The position numbers and the translations under genes are program-made. The notes below the pieces were generated by a model. The model was not told the origin of the DNA, made no database searches, and worked only from the letters and a program-made list of their open reading frames with translations. From Athripsodes cinereus (Eukaryota > Arthropoda > Insecta > Trichoptera > Leptoceridae), in assembly GCA_947579605.1 (NCBI GenBank), contig OX388311.1:25484951-25548950 (forward strand): a stretch of DNA of 64,000 bases, read 5' to 3'. This document shows, in pieces, positions 23,691-35,625 of this stretch; within the stretch, counting starts at the first letter, position 1; each line of letters starts with the position of its first letter.

Positions 23691-24610
23691 GAGACTTCAA
23701 GACCATAACGGTACCCCATCAGCAGACGTATTAGTAGGCGGCCATCGTCCATGCTAAATAACGTTACATTTTCATAATTGGATTGAGATTAAAAATTTAC
23801 AAAATACTTTCAATAACGAAATTTGCGCGCTAATCGTATTCTTTATATCCGAATTTGGCTGTATAGTGAGAAGACCATGTTCATACAAAACGTTACTTTA
23901 GCAGATACTATGTATGATGAAAAGCTTAACCGTATTGAGAGAAAATGTTAGATAGAATATAAAAAGGGACGAAATCAATTTACGGCGTATGCTAGAAGCT
24001 GTTAGATAAAATCAAGCCTTATTATGATTATCCCTATTTTATTATAAAGGGATTGATTAAATAATTATAGTATTCTCATAGCACCGCACCTTGGGTCCTT
24101 GTTAGCTGCCATGACTTGTCATTTTTAGATACTACGTGATGAGAACTCAGAATTGTTTCTTTTTCACACTCGCACTTGGCGTTCTCATATCGATCAATTC
24201 CATACTAATGTGTATAACGGTTTAATTTCTGAAAAGGATACAAATTGATTTAAGACATGCTTAAAGAAGTTCAAAAAAACTACTAAGTGAAAAGATATTT
24301 CTTTTTCTTTACCTGTCATTATTTATCGCATAAATTATTCTTTATATTTTTGCTTACCTACTTTGAAATGAAAATGGAAAAAAGATATATACCTAATTTT
24401 GTACAAGCTGATAATGAACTTTTTTATGCAAGTTTTATTTAATGTTTTTCATAAAAAAGTTTTCCTGTGATTGTTGTTAGAGAATACAAGAGAAAGAAAT
24501 AAAATTCATTGACCAGAGAGTAAGTTCGTCGCTGAATTATGATACTTTCCAGGTATACTAAAGTATATATAAATTTGAACTAAAGTAGGCAATCGGTTAA
24601 AACTTACAAA
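23691..24610. other. Non-coding stretch containing the source of a later duplication
   Basis: No gene. Bases 24332-24414 (AAATTATTCTTTATATTTTT to ACAAGCTGATAAT) reappear in edited form at 25544-25618, between the two copies of a direct duplication. Confidence 0.5.
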
Positions 24611-25098
24611 TGTTTGCAAGTAGGTACCTATCGCGTTAAAAAAAATGCAATAATTCTAATGCTCATGGTATGTTTATTTTCACAATAAGTTCACCGTTTA
24701 ATAGAAAATTGTTCTATAAACAAATCTGACATATCGTTTGCAAGTACCAATCGCGTTAAAAAAAATTCAATAATTCTAATGCTCATGGTATGTTTATTTT
24801 CACAATAAGTTCACCGTTTAATAGAAAATTGTTCTATAAACAAATCTGACATATCGTTTGCAAGTACCAATCGCGTTAAAAAAAATTCAATAATTCTAAT
24901 GCTCATGGTATGTTTATTTTCACAATAAGTTCACCGTTTAATAGAAAATTGTTCTATAAACAAATCTGACATATCGTTTGCAAGTACCAATCGCGTTAAA
25001 AAAAATTCAATAATTCTAATGCTCATGGTATGTTTATTTTCACAATAAGTTCACCGTTTAATAGAAAATTGTTGTATAAACAAATCTGACATATCGAT
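24611..25098. repeat. Tandem repeat, 120-bp unit x about 4
   Basis: The phrase GCTCATGGTATGTTTATTTT starts at 24661, 24781, 24901 and 25021, so the period is exactly 120 bp. The middle units are identical. The first differs at its start (AGTAGGTACCTATCGCG) and the last at one C-to-G change (GTTGTATAAA). No open frame crosses the unit. Near-identity of units points to recent expansion. Confidence 0.95.
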
Positions 25099-25436
25099 TG
25101 GAGTTTACACAATGCAAATAGCGCAAAATATAATCGAAAGAATTTAAAAAGACCTCCCAACGCTTACAAATATTGTAACATTTAAAAATTAAGAATAATA
25201 ATAAAGTATAAACTTAATTGAGATCTGAAACACGAGATCCTAAAAATGGTTGCTTCTATGGTTTGCCATATTATATCGTGACAGTGAGAATGGCGAAAGT
25301 GGTGAACGTTGTCCACGGACAACGAATGATATAACTTAAGCCAACCTAGAGCCAATTCTTTGTCACTTGTTCCAATATTAGATTTCGCATTAGTTGCATT
25401 GTGTAAACATGGTTCTCCAATCAAGATGTCCGTTTG

Positions 25437-25723
25437 GTTTTGACATCCGCAAATTGTGCCCAAATCCAAATAAAAAAAAAATAAAAAAATAGTAAATATT
25501 GGTCTACACATTGTTGTAAGTTTACATTATTATTGTATTACTAAATTATTCTTTATATTTTTGCTTACCTACCTACTTCGAAATGAAGATATATAATTTT
25601 GTACAAGCTGATAATTTAATAGTTTTGACATCTGCAAATTGTGCCCAAATCTAAATAAAATAAAAAAAAATAGTAAATATTAGTCTACACATTGTTGTAA
25701 GTTTACATTATTATTGTATTACT
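25437..25723. repeat. Direct duplication with a copied spacer
   Basis: Copy 1 is 25437-25543 and copy 2 is 25622-25723 (both GTTTTGACATC to TACATTATTATTGTATTAC), offset by 185 bp. The 78-bp spacer between them is a modified copy of 24332-24414, more than 1 kb upstream. Confidence 0.8.
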
Positions 25724-27781
25724 TGTTTATTTATTCTGTTAATAATGTTACATTATTATTACAATTACATTTTTAATGTTTCAAATTTATCCTTAAATTA
25801 TTCACAAGGAAGGCATACAAAATAAAACATTGTGAGTAAAGTATTAAATTGTTGTACATTGTAATAACAATATCATGTTCAATCTGTAACATATTATATC
25901 TAATATTAACAAAGAGAACTTTATCATAGAAGTAGGTGTTTCAATCTTTAGTACATACGATTTCTCCTTCGCTGGTAAGATTCTTATTATATAATAATAG
26001 TATTACCATTTTCCTTTAATTTTCTTAAAGGGTTTCCTTTTTGAAAGAGATAATAATGTTACAATACACCTACCTAATATTTTTCTTGGTTCAGTACCTA
26101 CCCTTGTATGCTGGTTTCAAATAACCGTCTATGTATGATTCACAGAACCCGCTATACAATCTCGAAGCCATAAACATTACGCCTCAAGCGTACACATATG
26201 TACTTTTATGTTCTGTACATACATATCTTTATTATACGAGTATATATTACGCAGCTTATTAAATATACTATGTGTTTAAAATCAAAGCCTAAAAAAGACT
26301 AAAATTGCTTTCATAATTATGTAATCAAATATGCGCTCTCACCACTTCTCTACGTATCAAGATGTCTATGAATACCTTCATTTGCATCTTCAATGAGTAT
26401 TGTTGTCAGTTCAATACTTTTTATTCTTCGTATTCTTGGCCAATTATCAGGTTCACATGCTAACCTGCCCTTTAAGTGGGGTCTGTCATCTTCGTTGTTT
26501 ATGATAGTATATCTAAGAACGTGGACTTTAACACCAAACATAACTTCCCCCATCCTTAGAAGGAAATTCCTTGTTGTTTTTCAATAATTACCTCAAAGGT
26601 TAGATCACTCGTTCCACATGCCAACAAGCAGACTTCCGCTTAATTCTTTGAAGACTGTGGGAGAGAGTATAAGAAGATGACAAAAACAAGTATCAAGAAT
26701 GTGGGTTAAAAAATTAAGCTTATAGCAGCAAGATATAGACGATGAAAACAGAAATATCTTAAGGAAATCCCTAGAAGAAATGGACCCCCGGCACAACTAG
26801 GACAAAGGAGAAAAGATTTATATAAATGTATCTATCTCCATGATAGCAAAATAATAATATTATAACCATTTTTGATAATAGAGTCTTCGTTCAATAGTCA
26901 CGAGCCGGATATTGGATTATTTAAGTAGTAATAATAATAATATGAGTTGATATATAAAGAGATAGCAAATCATTATGTTGTCATGTATATGTAGGTATAA
27001 AAAAATATAATACTTTTTACGTTGTATTCTATGTACCTACATGCATCCAGATAAGTTCAAAGATAATAATTACATCCCTTGAGGGGTAGATAAAATGATA
27101 ATATCAGATTCCTACATACACACTACTTAAATATAAAATTATTAAAACTCCGTGTTATCGATATCAGAATGATAATAATAATATTATTTACTTCCATACC
27201 TACCTATTTCTTGAGGAAATTTTCCATTGAGTATTATACTTATTTTAATAACCAATTTACGAAATGAATTTGGATAACTTAATTTAATAACTTCATTTAC
27301 AAAATAATGAATTTATTAAATTTGAAAAATAAGATAAAAAATCCATCCCGAATAGGGTAAGCAGTGAGGTATTTACCATAAACAAAACAAATATATCTCA
27401 ATTTTAAGAGAAAACCGACACAAGTGGTGGGCGATAATACGTTAATATACTAGTAAGAGCTAGTGTAGACATTTGTTATAAAATATGTGGTTTCGAGTGG
27501 TCAAATGTCCAAAAATTATTTTAAAAAAGGTGTCTCCAAAAGAAATATCTATACAAACCAGCAAGAGCACAGAGATGATATAGGAATATCTCAATCTCAC
27601 TCCAATATCTTTTGATTGTCTTTCCCATCTCACAATATCGTCCACTTCACCCATTTCATTAAAAATTGTGTTGCGAACACTGTCGCGCAATCTTTCCAAT
27701 TCACAACTGATTTCCAGGTTTTCATTTCTGTCATCATGAGCATACTTTTTGTACTCAAATATCTGCTCTAAAATTTTGAAA
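25724..27781. other. Non-coding stretch, nothing certain
   Basis: Short frames on the minus strand at 26350-26553 and 27460-27804 are less AT-rich than their surroundings but match no family I recognise. They could be eroded LINE pieces. No gene is supported. Confidence 0.4.
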
Positions 27782-27939
27782 GTTTTGAGTATTCCACAAT
27801 GCACTTCCGTTACTCGATTATTTAAATCGCGATCGATTTCGGAAAACCTATACCCGCATTGGCGAGCAATACAATGCTTCGTATCGATTGCAATTTAAAT
27901 AATCAAGTAACGGAAGTGCATTGTGGAGTACTCAAAACA
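27782..27939. mobile_element. Foldback/MITE with 46-bp inverted arms
   Basis: The left arm 27782-27827 and the right arm 27894-27939 match as inverted repeats at 44 of 46 bases (GTTTTGAGTATTCCACAATG and GCACTTCCGTTACT onward). The inner sequence contains ATCGATTTCGG and CCGCATTGGCGAGC, related to the core of the element at 16937-17462. The spacer is only about 65 bp. Confidence 0.75.
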
Positions 27940-28565
27940 TTCCAAATGTCTTGAAACTGTTACAATGTTTATCCTTCTAAAATAAATAATATGTGCTCTA
28001 GCTTCTACATAATTATAATATTTTATATCATAGGATGAATCAAACTCTAAAAATATCTGTGGCTAGGTTCTTAGGTTCTACCAACATTGCAAAATATTTT
28101 GACGCAATGTTCTTCTGGAATAGTAAATATTTAATTTAGAAATCTGTGAATAAGATATAATACCAATTACTTTGAAACACCACAAAATGTAAAGAGAAAT
28201 ATGAGAGTTAAACAAAACCATATATGCCTCATTAGTACCTACCTAATTCCAATTGTAAAATATTTTGTGACTATTATTAATAAATTCCTTTTGTGTAGGT
28301 TTATTTAATTAATTCTGAATATTTTGAAAACACGGGTTTATTATAATAATACGCCACACATACATTATATACATTAATTATTTACAAAAACATATGTAGG
28401 TACTTAAACGGTATCCATTATCCTATCTAATTTCGAATATTTTAACATGTCTGTAATAATGGAAAACCTTGTACATATTTTAGAGGTAATAAATTTAATT
28501 CATTTTATTTCTTACTAAGTACTGAAATAAATATATATTTTTATTTCAAAAGAAATAACATCGTT
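27940..28565. other. Non-coding stretch, nothing recognised
   Basis: AT-rich. Bases 27940-27985 continue weak similarity to the outer flank of the foldback family (inverse of TTATTTTAGAAGGATTAAC near 16900). No gene. Confidence 0.45.
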
Positions 28566-28700
28566 TTTTATTTATTTATTTATCAACTTTACACGGCGTG
28601 AGCCTTTTACATGTTAAACATATTATAGCATAGAAAAAAACAATTTGATAGACAAAAACAATAAAAAAGAGTAGCTGCTGGTACAAACTTATAAAACAAA
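28566..28700 (-). repeat. LINE 3' end with (TAAA)n tail
   Basis: On the minus strand this ends CATGTAAAAGGCTCACGCCG, TGTAAAGTTGAT, then AAATAAATAAATAAA. It parallels the + strand copy at 14930-15050, including the GGC-loop-GCC hairpin before the tail. Confidence 0.5.
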
Positions 28701-29099
28701 CATTAAGATGTAAAAAAATTAATAGTTACTTGCACAAAACAACAATAGTAATAAAATAAAATGATTATATTAAATTATAAAGGGAATAGAAAAAACAAAA
28801 CTGAGGTTGAACTTAAATATTAAGCCATTGTTGAATATAAACAATTAGAGACAAATATTGATTAGATGTACAAGGTCTACTGGTTACCCTACTTGTATGA
28901 GATGCCGTGGTGATGTAGGTACCTACCTACCTAGATAGAAATAGATAAATAAAATAACTTTTCCCGTATTTTCTTACTGTCGAAACAATTTGATAACATA
29001 ATGATTTGCCTATTTTTTTACAAATATTACACACATGTAATTGATATTAGTTTTGCTACTAATTAAAATAGTATAACTCAATTTACATTTATTATGTTA

Positions 29100-30255
29100 A
29101 TTACAACTAACATTCTAGCCGTGGAGCATCCGGCACAAAATTAGCCTCACTAAATCGGATTACTACTGCACTACCACGGATATATCCATAAGTGGGGCAA
29201 ACATTGGATTGATTACACGTAATAAAAATACACGTGTTCCTTTCCGCAAATTTCCGAGTGTCCTGTAAAACGCAAGTGTTATTTTAAAGAATAAAGACAC
29301 TTTACATCCTAAATTCAGCAATGAGGTTTTGCCGCGTATTTTGCAAGTATACAACGCCATTACGCACAGGTTGGGACTGCTCGCGTATAGTTTCAAGTAG
29401 TAAAAAGCATAAGTATTTTTAGAAACTATACATGGTTATTACGCTCTTATCGTGTATATTTTCCAATAACGTACACTGAAATTTGTGCGAAAAGCATACT
29501 GCACAAGTTTCCATTGCGGAATAATCGTGTACATTTTCTAAGCGCTACACAAGGCAACGTTCTTAGAATCTTCACGCGACTAGTTTCCCAGTAGCCATTT
29601 TGATTTGTTGCTTTCTCTTTTTTTCATATATAATTGTTTTTATTATTTTTTACGTCTTGTTTTTTTATTAATTTTTTATTGCTTTTATTACCTGTATTTT
29701 TGTTATTTTGGATTTACTTGTTGTTATAATTTCTTAAAGTTGTAAATGTACTTAAATAAATAAATATTTTTATTATTTTTTGACTGGCGTCTTTTTAAAG
29801 TAGTTTTCTGTTTCTTTTATATAATAAACATATTTTTGTCCTTTGTTTTGTTTTATAATAAAAATATTCATAAAATATTATAAAAATATTTTTATATACA
29901 CGATAAGAGCGTAATAACCATGTATAGTTTCTAAAAATATTTATGCCTATTAATATTTGAAACTATACGTGAGAAGTCCCAACCTGTGCGTAATGGCGTT
30001 GTATACTTTCAAAATACGCTTCACTGAATCAGCGTCAGTTATACACGACAATTACGCAGAAATAGTGTATATTTTCTGAGACTATTTTTCGTTACACAAT
30101 TTGAAAACATACATTGCAAGAACACTATGAATGCGTACTGGCATTGTATACTTTATAAAATACGCGGTTTTGCCACCCATCCTGAATCTCAATTTTTTTA
30201 GCACAACTTACATGTTTATTACATGCAGCTGATCTGCTAGCTACCCTTCGAGTGA
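29100..30255 (-). repeat. Dispersed unclassified repeat, split by a MITE
   Basis: Read on the minus strand, the parts on either side of 29332-30167 join into one copy: GGGTAGCTAGCAGATCAGC, TGCATGTAATAAACATG, GATTCAGGATGGGTGGC, then (after the insert) CCTCATTGCTGAATTTAGGA and GTTTTACAGGACACTCGG. Continuity across the insert shows the repeat was in place first. Confidence 0.7.
29332..30167. mobile_element. 836-bp MITE with TTTTG target duplication
   Basis: TTTTG precedes the left end (29327-29331) and follows the right end (30168-30172). The ends are CCGCGTATTTT and its reverse complement, and similarity continues for about 35 bp (AGTATACAACGCCATTACGC against AGTATACAATGCCAGTACGC). Internal inverted segments also pair (29366-29470 with 29895-30015: ACACGATAAGAGCGTAATAA and its complement), so most of the element can fold back. 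No transposase frame is present. The superfamily is unassigned. Confidence 0.85.
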
Positions 30256-30368
30256 TGTATGCTGTGTTGATGTAAATAAATACAGATATACATCTGTTTT
30301 CTACGTAAATTTGGTTAGATAGAAGAATAAGCTCGCCACTGCTTATCATCACATTTTTGCTTAGGTAA

Positions 30369-30822
30369 ATGAGAATATGCGAAAATAATGAAATAATTAA
30401 ATTAAGATCGTTGAGAAGGATGGTTGGTAAAACGTTGCGTAATAGAGTGAGGAATGAGGATATTAGAAGAATGAGTGGATGCAAGAGGAGTGTTGTGGAT
30501 AGAATGCGTGTAAATAAATTGAGATGGTTTGGTCATGTGGAACGAATGGAAGAGGAAAGAATGACAAAGAAGATAAACTTGGCTGAAAGGAGGGGTGTGA
30601 GGAAGCGCGGGCGTCCGAGAACTACATGGCTTGAAGATGTAGATCAAATTATCAAGGACGGCCGTGTTTTGAGTAAAAGAAACCGACGTGCGTGCATGAG
30701 AAATTGTATGACTGTGGAGGAAGCGAAAGAAGTATGTAAGGACAGATCTAATTGGCGTTCCGTTCTCTCTGCCTACCCCACTTGGGATACGGCGTGAGGG
30801 AATAGATAGATAGATAGATAGA
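30369..30822 (+). pseudogene. LINE C-terminus with GATA tail (family C)
   Basis: An open frame of 142 codons encodes RRMVGKTLRNRVRNEDIRR, RVNKLRWFGHVERMEEER, KRGRPRTTWLEDVDQI and DRSNWRSVLSAYPTWDTA and then stops. This order (RWFGHV, RGRPxxxW, DRxxWR) is the typical C-terminal tail of many insect LINE polyproteins. The stop is followed by GAGGGAATA and (GATA)n at 30804-30822, the likely 3' tail. The copy is severely 5'-truncated but otherwise undamaged, suggesting a young insertion. The inverse of its 3' end appears at 63955-64000. Confidence 0.8.
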
Positions 30823-31384
30823 ATTACTTAATATAAATATTTAACAAAATAAACGTCAATTCAATCAACGATATTATGATACTTTACTACATATTTCATA
30901 CGAATTTCCTGAAGATAAATATCCACATTCAGGTACAATTTGCATAATTAACAATAATAGGTCAATCCCGATACGGCTAAAGACCTAGGATATAATTTGC
31001 ATGGATGTAATTACTTTTCTATGTAGAAATAGTAATAATGGTAATTAAAATTATTATTATTATTCAACTGATATGTAGTAGAATGTTGTGAATATTAACA
31101 ATACGTACCAACCTACTATTACTTTTGTACAATAATTAAAGTATCCAATTGATGTAATGATGATTTTATATTTTTATGGATAGACAGTATTATGGATATC
31201 GACAAATACGATGAAATAGTGTCAAAAACACTCGCATGGATTCCTATCAAACAAGCAATGTCCAACTTTGCATAGATCTTTCCGTCATTGATAAGTATTA
31301 GAAACTTATTCATACATATCTGACATGTTTCTATTGCTGTCGTAATATTAGGAATAAATAGACTTTTACATAGTTTAAGGAATC
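30823..31384. other. Non-coding stretch, nothing recognised
   Basis: AT-rich sequence between two LINE fragments. No gene. Confidence 0.45.
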
Positions 31385-31640
31385 TGATATCTTCTTCTTC
31401 TACCAGTGCCGTATCAGGTCCCCCGACGTTGGCGATCACTCTGGAGAATACCTCCCTATCTCGCACTGTGCGGACCAGTTCTCCCATCCGTGTGATTCCT
31501 GTCCATTGCCGTATATTCCACAGCCACAACATCTGCCTCCTTCCTACTCCACGACGTCTCTCAATCTTGCCTTCTATTATCAACTGCAGAAGCCGATATT
31601 TATCGCCTCGCAGGATGTGGCCCAAATATGAGAATATGAT
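31385..31640 (-). pseudogene. LINE C-terminal fragment (family J)
   Basis: The minus strand reads YLGHILRGDKYRLLQLII, EGKIERRRGVGRRQM, WLWNIRQWTG and DREVFSRVIANVGGPDTA. The GHI-x-RGDKY and EGKIE-R-R-G-x-GR-R motifs are those of LINE polyprotein tails found throughout insects. A more eroded minus-strand copy lies at 56370-56545. No poly(A) tail is obvious. Confidence 0.75.
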
Positions 31641-32334
31641 ATAGGAAGATAAAATTACTAGATTATAATATCATAGTTCAGAGGATAAATAACGAGTAAG
31701 TGCATAGCATGTGACGTTACGGAAGCTAAAAATATAAATAATTACAGAACTTTTGATTCCTTCTGTTCATAAGCTTTTTACAATTATGATAAACTTTACC
31801 GTATCAAAATTCAAGAGAAATATAAACATTGAAAAGTTATCAATAAAAATTCTCAAACATCACTCTCCTGGTCTAACAAATACATTTATCAAATGTAAAC
31901 TTTTAGTAAAGTAATCAAATCAGTTTAATGCTTACTCAGAACTCAAAATATAGTTGTTTATTTAATTTATACAACAAGTTCTTGAAACAAAATGAAATAA
32001 TATGGGAAATAAAACAAAATAATGTTGTAGAGAATCAATTGCTAATTGAATTGAAACCTCATGGGTTAACAACGACTACTGTGGTTAGAACTACAAATAT
32101 TTCCCACGAATCATATTATTTTAAATTGAAAACCCTTCGAATAAACCTTTCAAAAGGTAAAAGCTCAGTATTTTACCAATCCACTCAATATGTTGATATT
32201 AAAATCATTGAATTCGATAATACAATGGGGAACTTTCACAAAAAAATCAGCTCAAAAAATAATACACAATATTAGATAAATTATGGTGCTTTTAATTTTT
32301 TAAATGTGCATTTCTAAGGTTTTTATCACAATTG
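31641..32334. other. Non-coding stretch with one unsupported ORF
   Basis: A 115-codon ATG-started frame (31928-32275, +) is rich in N, K, I and T, as expected of AT-rich chance ORFs. No domain was recognised. Confidence 0.4.
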
Positions 32335-32760
32335 AAAAACCATTTTTGCATTTCGCCGCAAAAAGGTATACCCATAGCGGAACAGGTGTGTGTGTGCCAA
32401 TTCAACAAAGCGCCTAACAACGTCACAACGGGCTACTATATGCGGAACATATCCTTTGGGAATGTCCTTTGATGATGGATGCAAGAGAGGAAATGATTCT
32501 GGGTATGACTGTTGACACTCCTCGACCCATCTGGTTTGGGGAAGTGTTTTTAAATGCCACAAACGCTTTACACTTTAAGGCATTCGTGGATGTGTGGGTC
32601 TCAAGATGGGATCTGCTACGTCAGCCGGGTCCCCCGCCCACTGACTTGGTAGGGTCGAAGATGCCAACACTGGCATAGTGTTACTAGACTAGAGAGAGTT
32701 GAAATATAAATAAATTGTCACCTAAACGGATAAATAGGAATCCTTGGACTCATGAAATAT
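32335..32760 (+). pseudogene. R1-like LINE C-terminus plus 3' UTR
   Basis: The + strand encodes a damaged tail (LWECPLMMDAREEMILGM-like, then TPRPIWFGEVFLNATNAL and FKAFVDVWVSRWDLLRQ) similar to the end of R1-type LINE ORF2 proteins. The first residues of ECP are only visible by changing frame, so the copy is broken. The UTR that follows (ACTGACTTGGTAGGGTCG, GATGCCAACACTGGC, AGAGAGAGTTGAAATAT, CTAAACGGATAAATAGGAAT) recurs inverted at 48896-49055, 8490-8582 and 4430-4525, defining one family. Confidence 0.65.
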
Positions 32761-33750
32761 CCGACAAATAAAGTTATTTCAACAACGAGCTACTTCAATA
32801 ACATGGCGTTTAAAATTTTGACAGAAAATATGGGTTTTTAAAAATGAAAATAATGAATGAAAAGTTTTATTTTTTCGTTTCTTATTAGGATATTTATAAT
32901 AAGCGTATATTTATTAATATAAATTGATAACATTTATTGATATCTACCTACAAATGCATGTACTCCACAATAATACATATTACATATAGTATTGGCGGAT
33001 AATAATATGACTTGAAGTAGTCATTCATTCAATCATACAATGGTGGAATTTCTAACTAATGTGTTAGTCAACGAATTAACTCCTTGTAATGAATGTACAA
33101 GTATATCCACTTCGTGTCAGTTAAATTAAAAACATTTAGGATTAATATCATACCTTATTGCTGGACTGGAAATGTAAAATGTCTCAAATTTGTTGCTTCT
33201 TTATAACGGGACAACAGAAAATTAATAAAAATGAGTTACTTATTTATTACTGGGGATTCAACGGTGAACTAAAGTTATATAGTTAATTTATACATTTTCG
33301 GTAAAATCAACAAGTATATAATTATTATTTCCTTCATCTTTATTTAATATATTATTTCGTTTTAGAAAGAAAATTTATTTACCTAATTGAATGAGCGAGG
33401 TGTTTTGATATTATAATAACTTTAAACAATACCTACAATTCCTCTCAGATAAAAAGAAATTATGATTGTTATGAAAAATTTAATAAACACTTAAAAATTT
33501 CAAAAAGAATTGTACTTTCTAATAGCATTTTATATAAAGTACTTAATTCTTTTTCAGTTCAACTTGAAAGAACATGCGCTGTCATAATTTACGCCATTTT
33601 AGAATCGATTAGTTATTTTCAATTTGTACACCTAATCAATCATTATGCATATGTGAGTATTTATAGGGAATATCAGTGATTTCACTTACTATGATATAGG
33701 TCCGGGATGATGCCCATATTGATGGCACTCCGACAGACACCTTAGCTGTT
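32761..33750. other. Non-coding stretch, nothing recognised
   Basis: AT-rich. No gene or element end was recognised until the LINE that starts near 33751. Confidence 0.5.
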
Positions 33751-34600
33751 TTGAATATTGTGTTATACAATATATTTAATAATTATAATATTGATGGCAT
33801 TATTCTGAAAACGGTGTCTCTGGTGAGAGATTTGGGCGTGCTGCTGGATGCTGGGCTGACGTTCACGGAACACATTTCCTCTATAACTAAGAGGTCATTT
33901 AAAATGCTTGGATTTGTGATGAGAACTTGCAGACCCTTCAGCAGTGTGAGCACTCTGAAAACGGTATATTTTGCTTATGTGAGGAGCCTTTTAGAGTTTG
34001 CATCACAGATATGGTCACCCCAATATGCAGTACATAAACACCGTATTGAACGAATACAGAAAATATTTTTGAAGCACCTATCTTATCGTCAGCGTGTTCA
34101 ATTTGAGGTTTATACGGATGCTACAACCCATTTTAAGATTGAAACTCTGGAGTCGCGGTGAATCTTACTCGATATGAAGTTTTTGTACGATATCATGCAT
34201 GGTGTTGTTGATTTCTCCTACCTTAGTGGAAGTGTCTCGATTCGTGTGCCGTTGCCAAGGCGAACACGAAACAATGTTTTATTTCATGTCGAAACATTTT
34301 CATCAAATAACACCAGAAACTCTGTTATTAACCGGCTCTTGGAGACATATAACGATGAATTTGTCCACCTGGATATTTTCACAATGTCGCGAGGACAATT
34401 CGCAGGGGCCGTGGCGCAGACCATGAACGCGTGATTTTCGTTTAATTTTTGTTTGAACAGTTCCTTCATCTCTCTCTCTCTCTCTCTCTCGTTGTATTCT
34501 TGTTTTATATATGTATAACACTGTAATTGGCCTTATATTTTTTTTGTTATTATGATTTTTATTACATATTATGTGCTGTTGTGTTAATAAAGAAAAAAAA
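33751..34600 (+). pseudogene. LINE reverse-transcriptase C-terminus, A-tailed (family F)
   Basis: The frame runs VRDLGVLLDAGLTFTEHISS, ITKRSFKMLGFVMRTC, LKTVYFAYVRSLLEFASQIW and SPQYAVHKHRIERIQKIFL. A short break with one stop follows (about 34150-34173), then MKFLYDIMHGVVDFSYL, RRTRNNVLFHV and NSVINRLLETYNDEFVHL to a stop at 34434. The DLGV-x-LD-x-LTF-x-H-I and Y-x-x-V-R-S-LLE-x-x-S-x-IWSP motifs are those of CR1/Jockey-type reverse transcriptases just after the catalytic core. The 3' UTR carries (CT)n at 34470-34490, AATAAAG at 34585 and an A tail. It is 5'-truncated and inactive. Confidence 0.85.
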
Positions 34601-35443
34601 AATAAAAATAAAATTAAATGTTACAACTGCAGAGAGAGAGCACGTGTGTACCATACTAGGTTCAGATAATGAAAGAGGTCGCTCTTCTGGCTGATGTTCC
34701 TAATTTAACATAATTACTACCTACTTATCTGTAGTGTGGTCACTATATAAAAATACCACACTAGCGTTCCTATCGTATGATTTCTTCATCCTTCTAACGT
34801 ATTCTGAGTCTAATTTTTTATTTTTAAGATTTACTTTTTAAATCGTCGGAATTAGATTTCACTATTATATATAATACTGGTTTAAAAACTTTCTATTTGG
34901 GTGCTTTCTCTGTAACACGCTTATTTCAATAGTACCTATTTTCTTAGTTTTTATCTCGTAGTTTTGCTTTGTTTATTTATTTCAGTTATCTATAAATGCT
35001 AGTAATTTAAAAAAAATTGCTAGCTTTTCTTTTTTTGTTAATTCCGTAGATATAATTGTAAACTTTATTTATATTTGTAAAACACTATTGGAAAGTATAA
35101 TATATTGAAAAAAATAAAAAATATGTATAGTAATCTACATCAAATCCTCATCAAAACATACAAATCTTGAACCGATAAACTGATATTACCAACCGATGAC
35201 ATTAAGAGTTGACTTATTGATAATCAGTTCCAAATAGAATGTTGGAATAAATTCTTCGCCAGCTTCCTTGAATTTCAATTGACGGTGACATTAAAAAAAT
35301 TCATCCAAAGTCCTTATCAAAAAGCTTTTCTTTTTCAAACAGTAGGTATTCATCATTAGATACCTAGGTAGATACATTACAAAAGATTTTATTGTGAATA
35401 AGCAGAGTTTTCCCTCTACGATTCGCCTTATACCGTTAAAGTA
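34601..35443. other. Non-coding stretch, nothing recognised
   Basis: AT-rich with several T-runs. No gene. Confidence 0.5.
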
Positions 35444-35625
35444 TTTTTTTTTTTTAAAAAAAGATATATCTGGGTTTTGTTATAAACCCAAATACAACCT
35501 TATACACCTTTCACAGTAAGCTAAAAGCTTGTGTCGTGAAAGGGGAGTTTGCCGGCACCTGGGATCGAACCCCGGACCTCATGTTCATAAGGCCGAGACT
35601 CTACCTCCAGGCTACCGACGAACTC
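35444..35625 (-). mobile_element. tRNA-derived SINE, family S2
   Basis: The minus strand starts GAGTTCGTCGGTAGCCTGGA, with A-box-like TAGCCTGGAGGTAGAG and B-box-like GGTTCGATCCC. It then has the S2 body (TTTAGCTTACTGTGAAAGG, TTGTATTTGGGTTTATAACA) and an A-rich tail. It is nearly identical to the + copy at 51944-52129. Confidence 0.9.

Noticed and set aside
31928..32275. 115-codon ATG-started ORF on the + strand.
   Set aside because: Composition is that of AT-rich chance ORFs; no motif, splice context or domain supports it.
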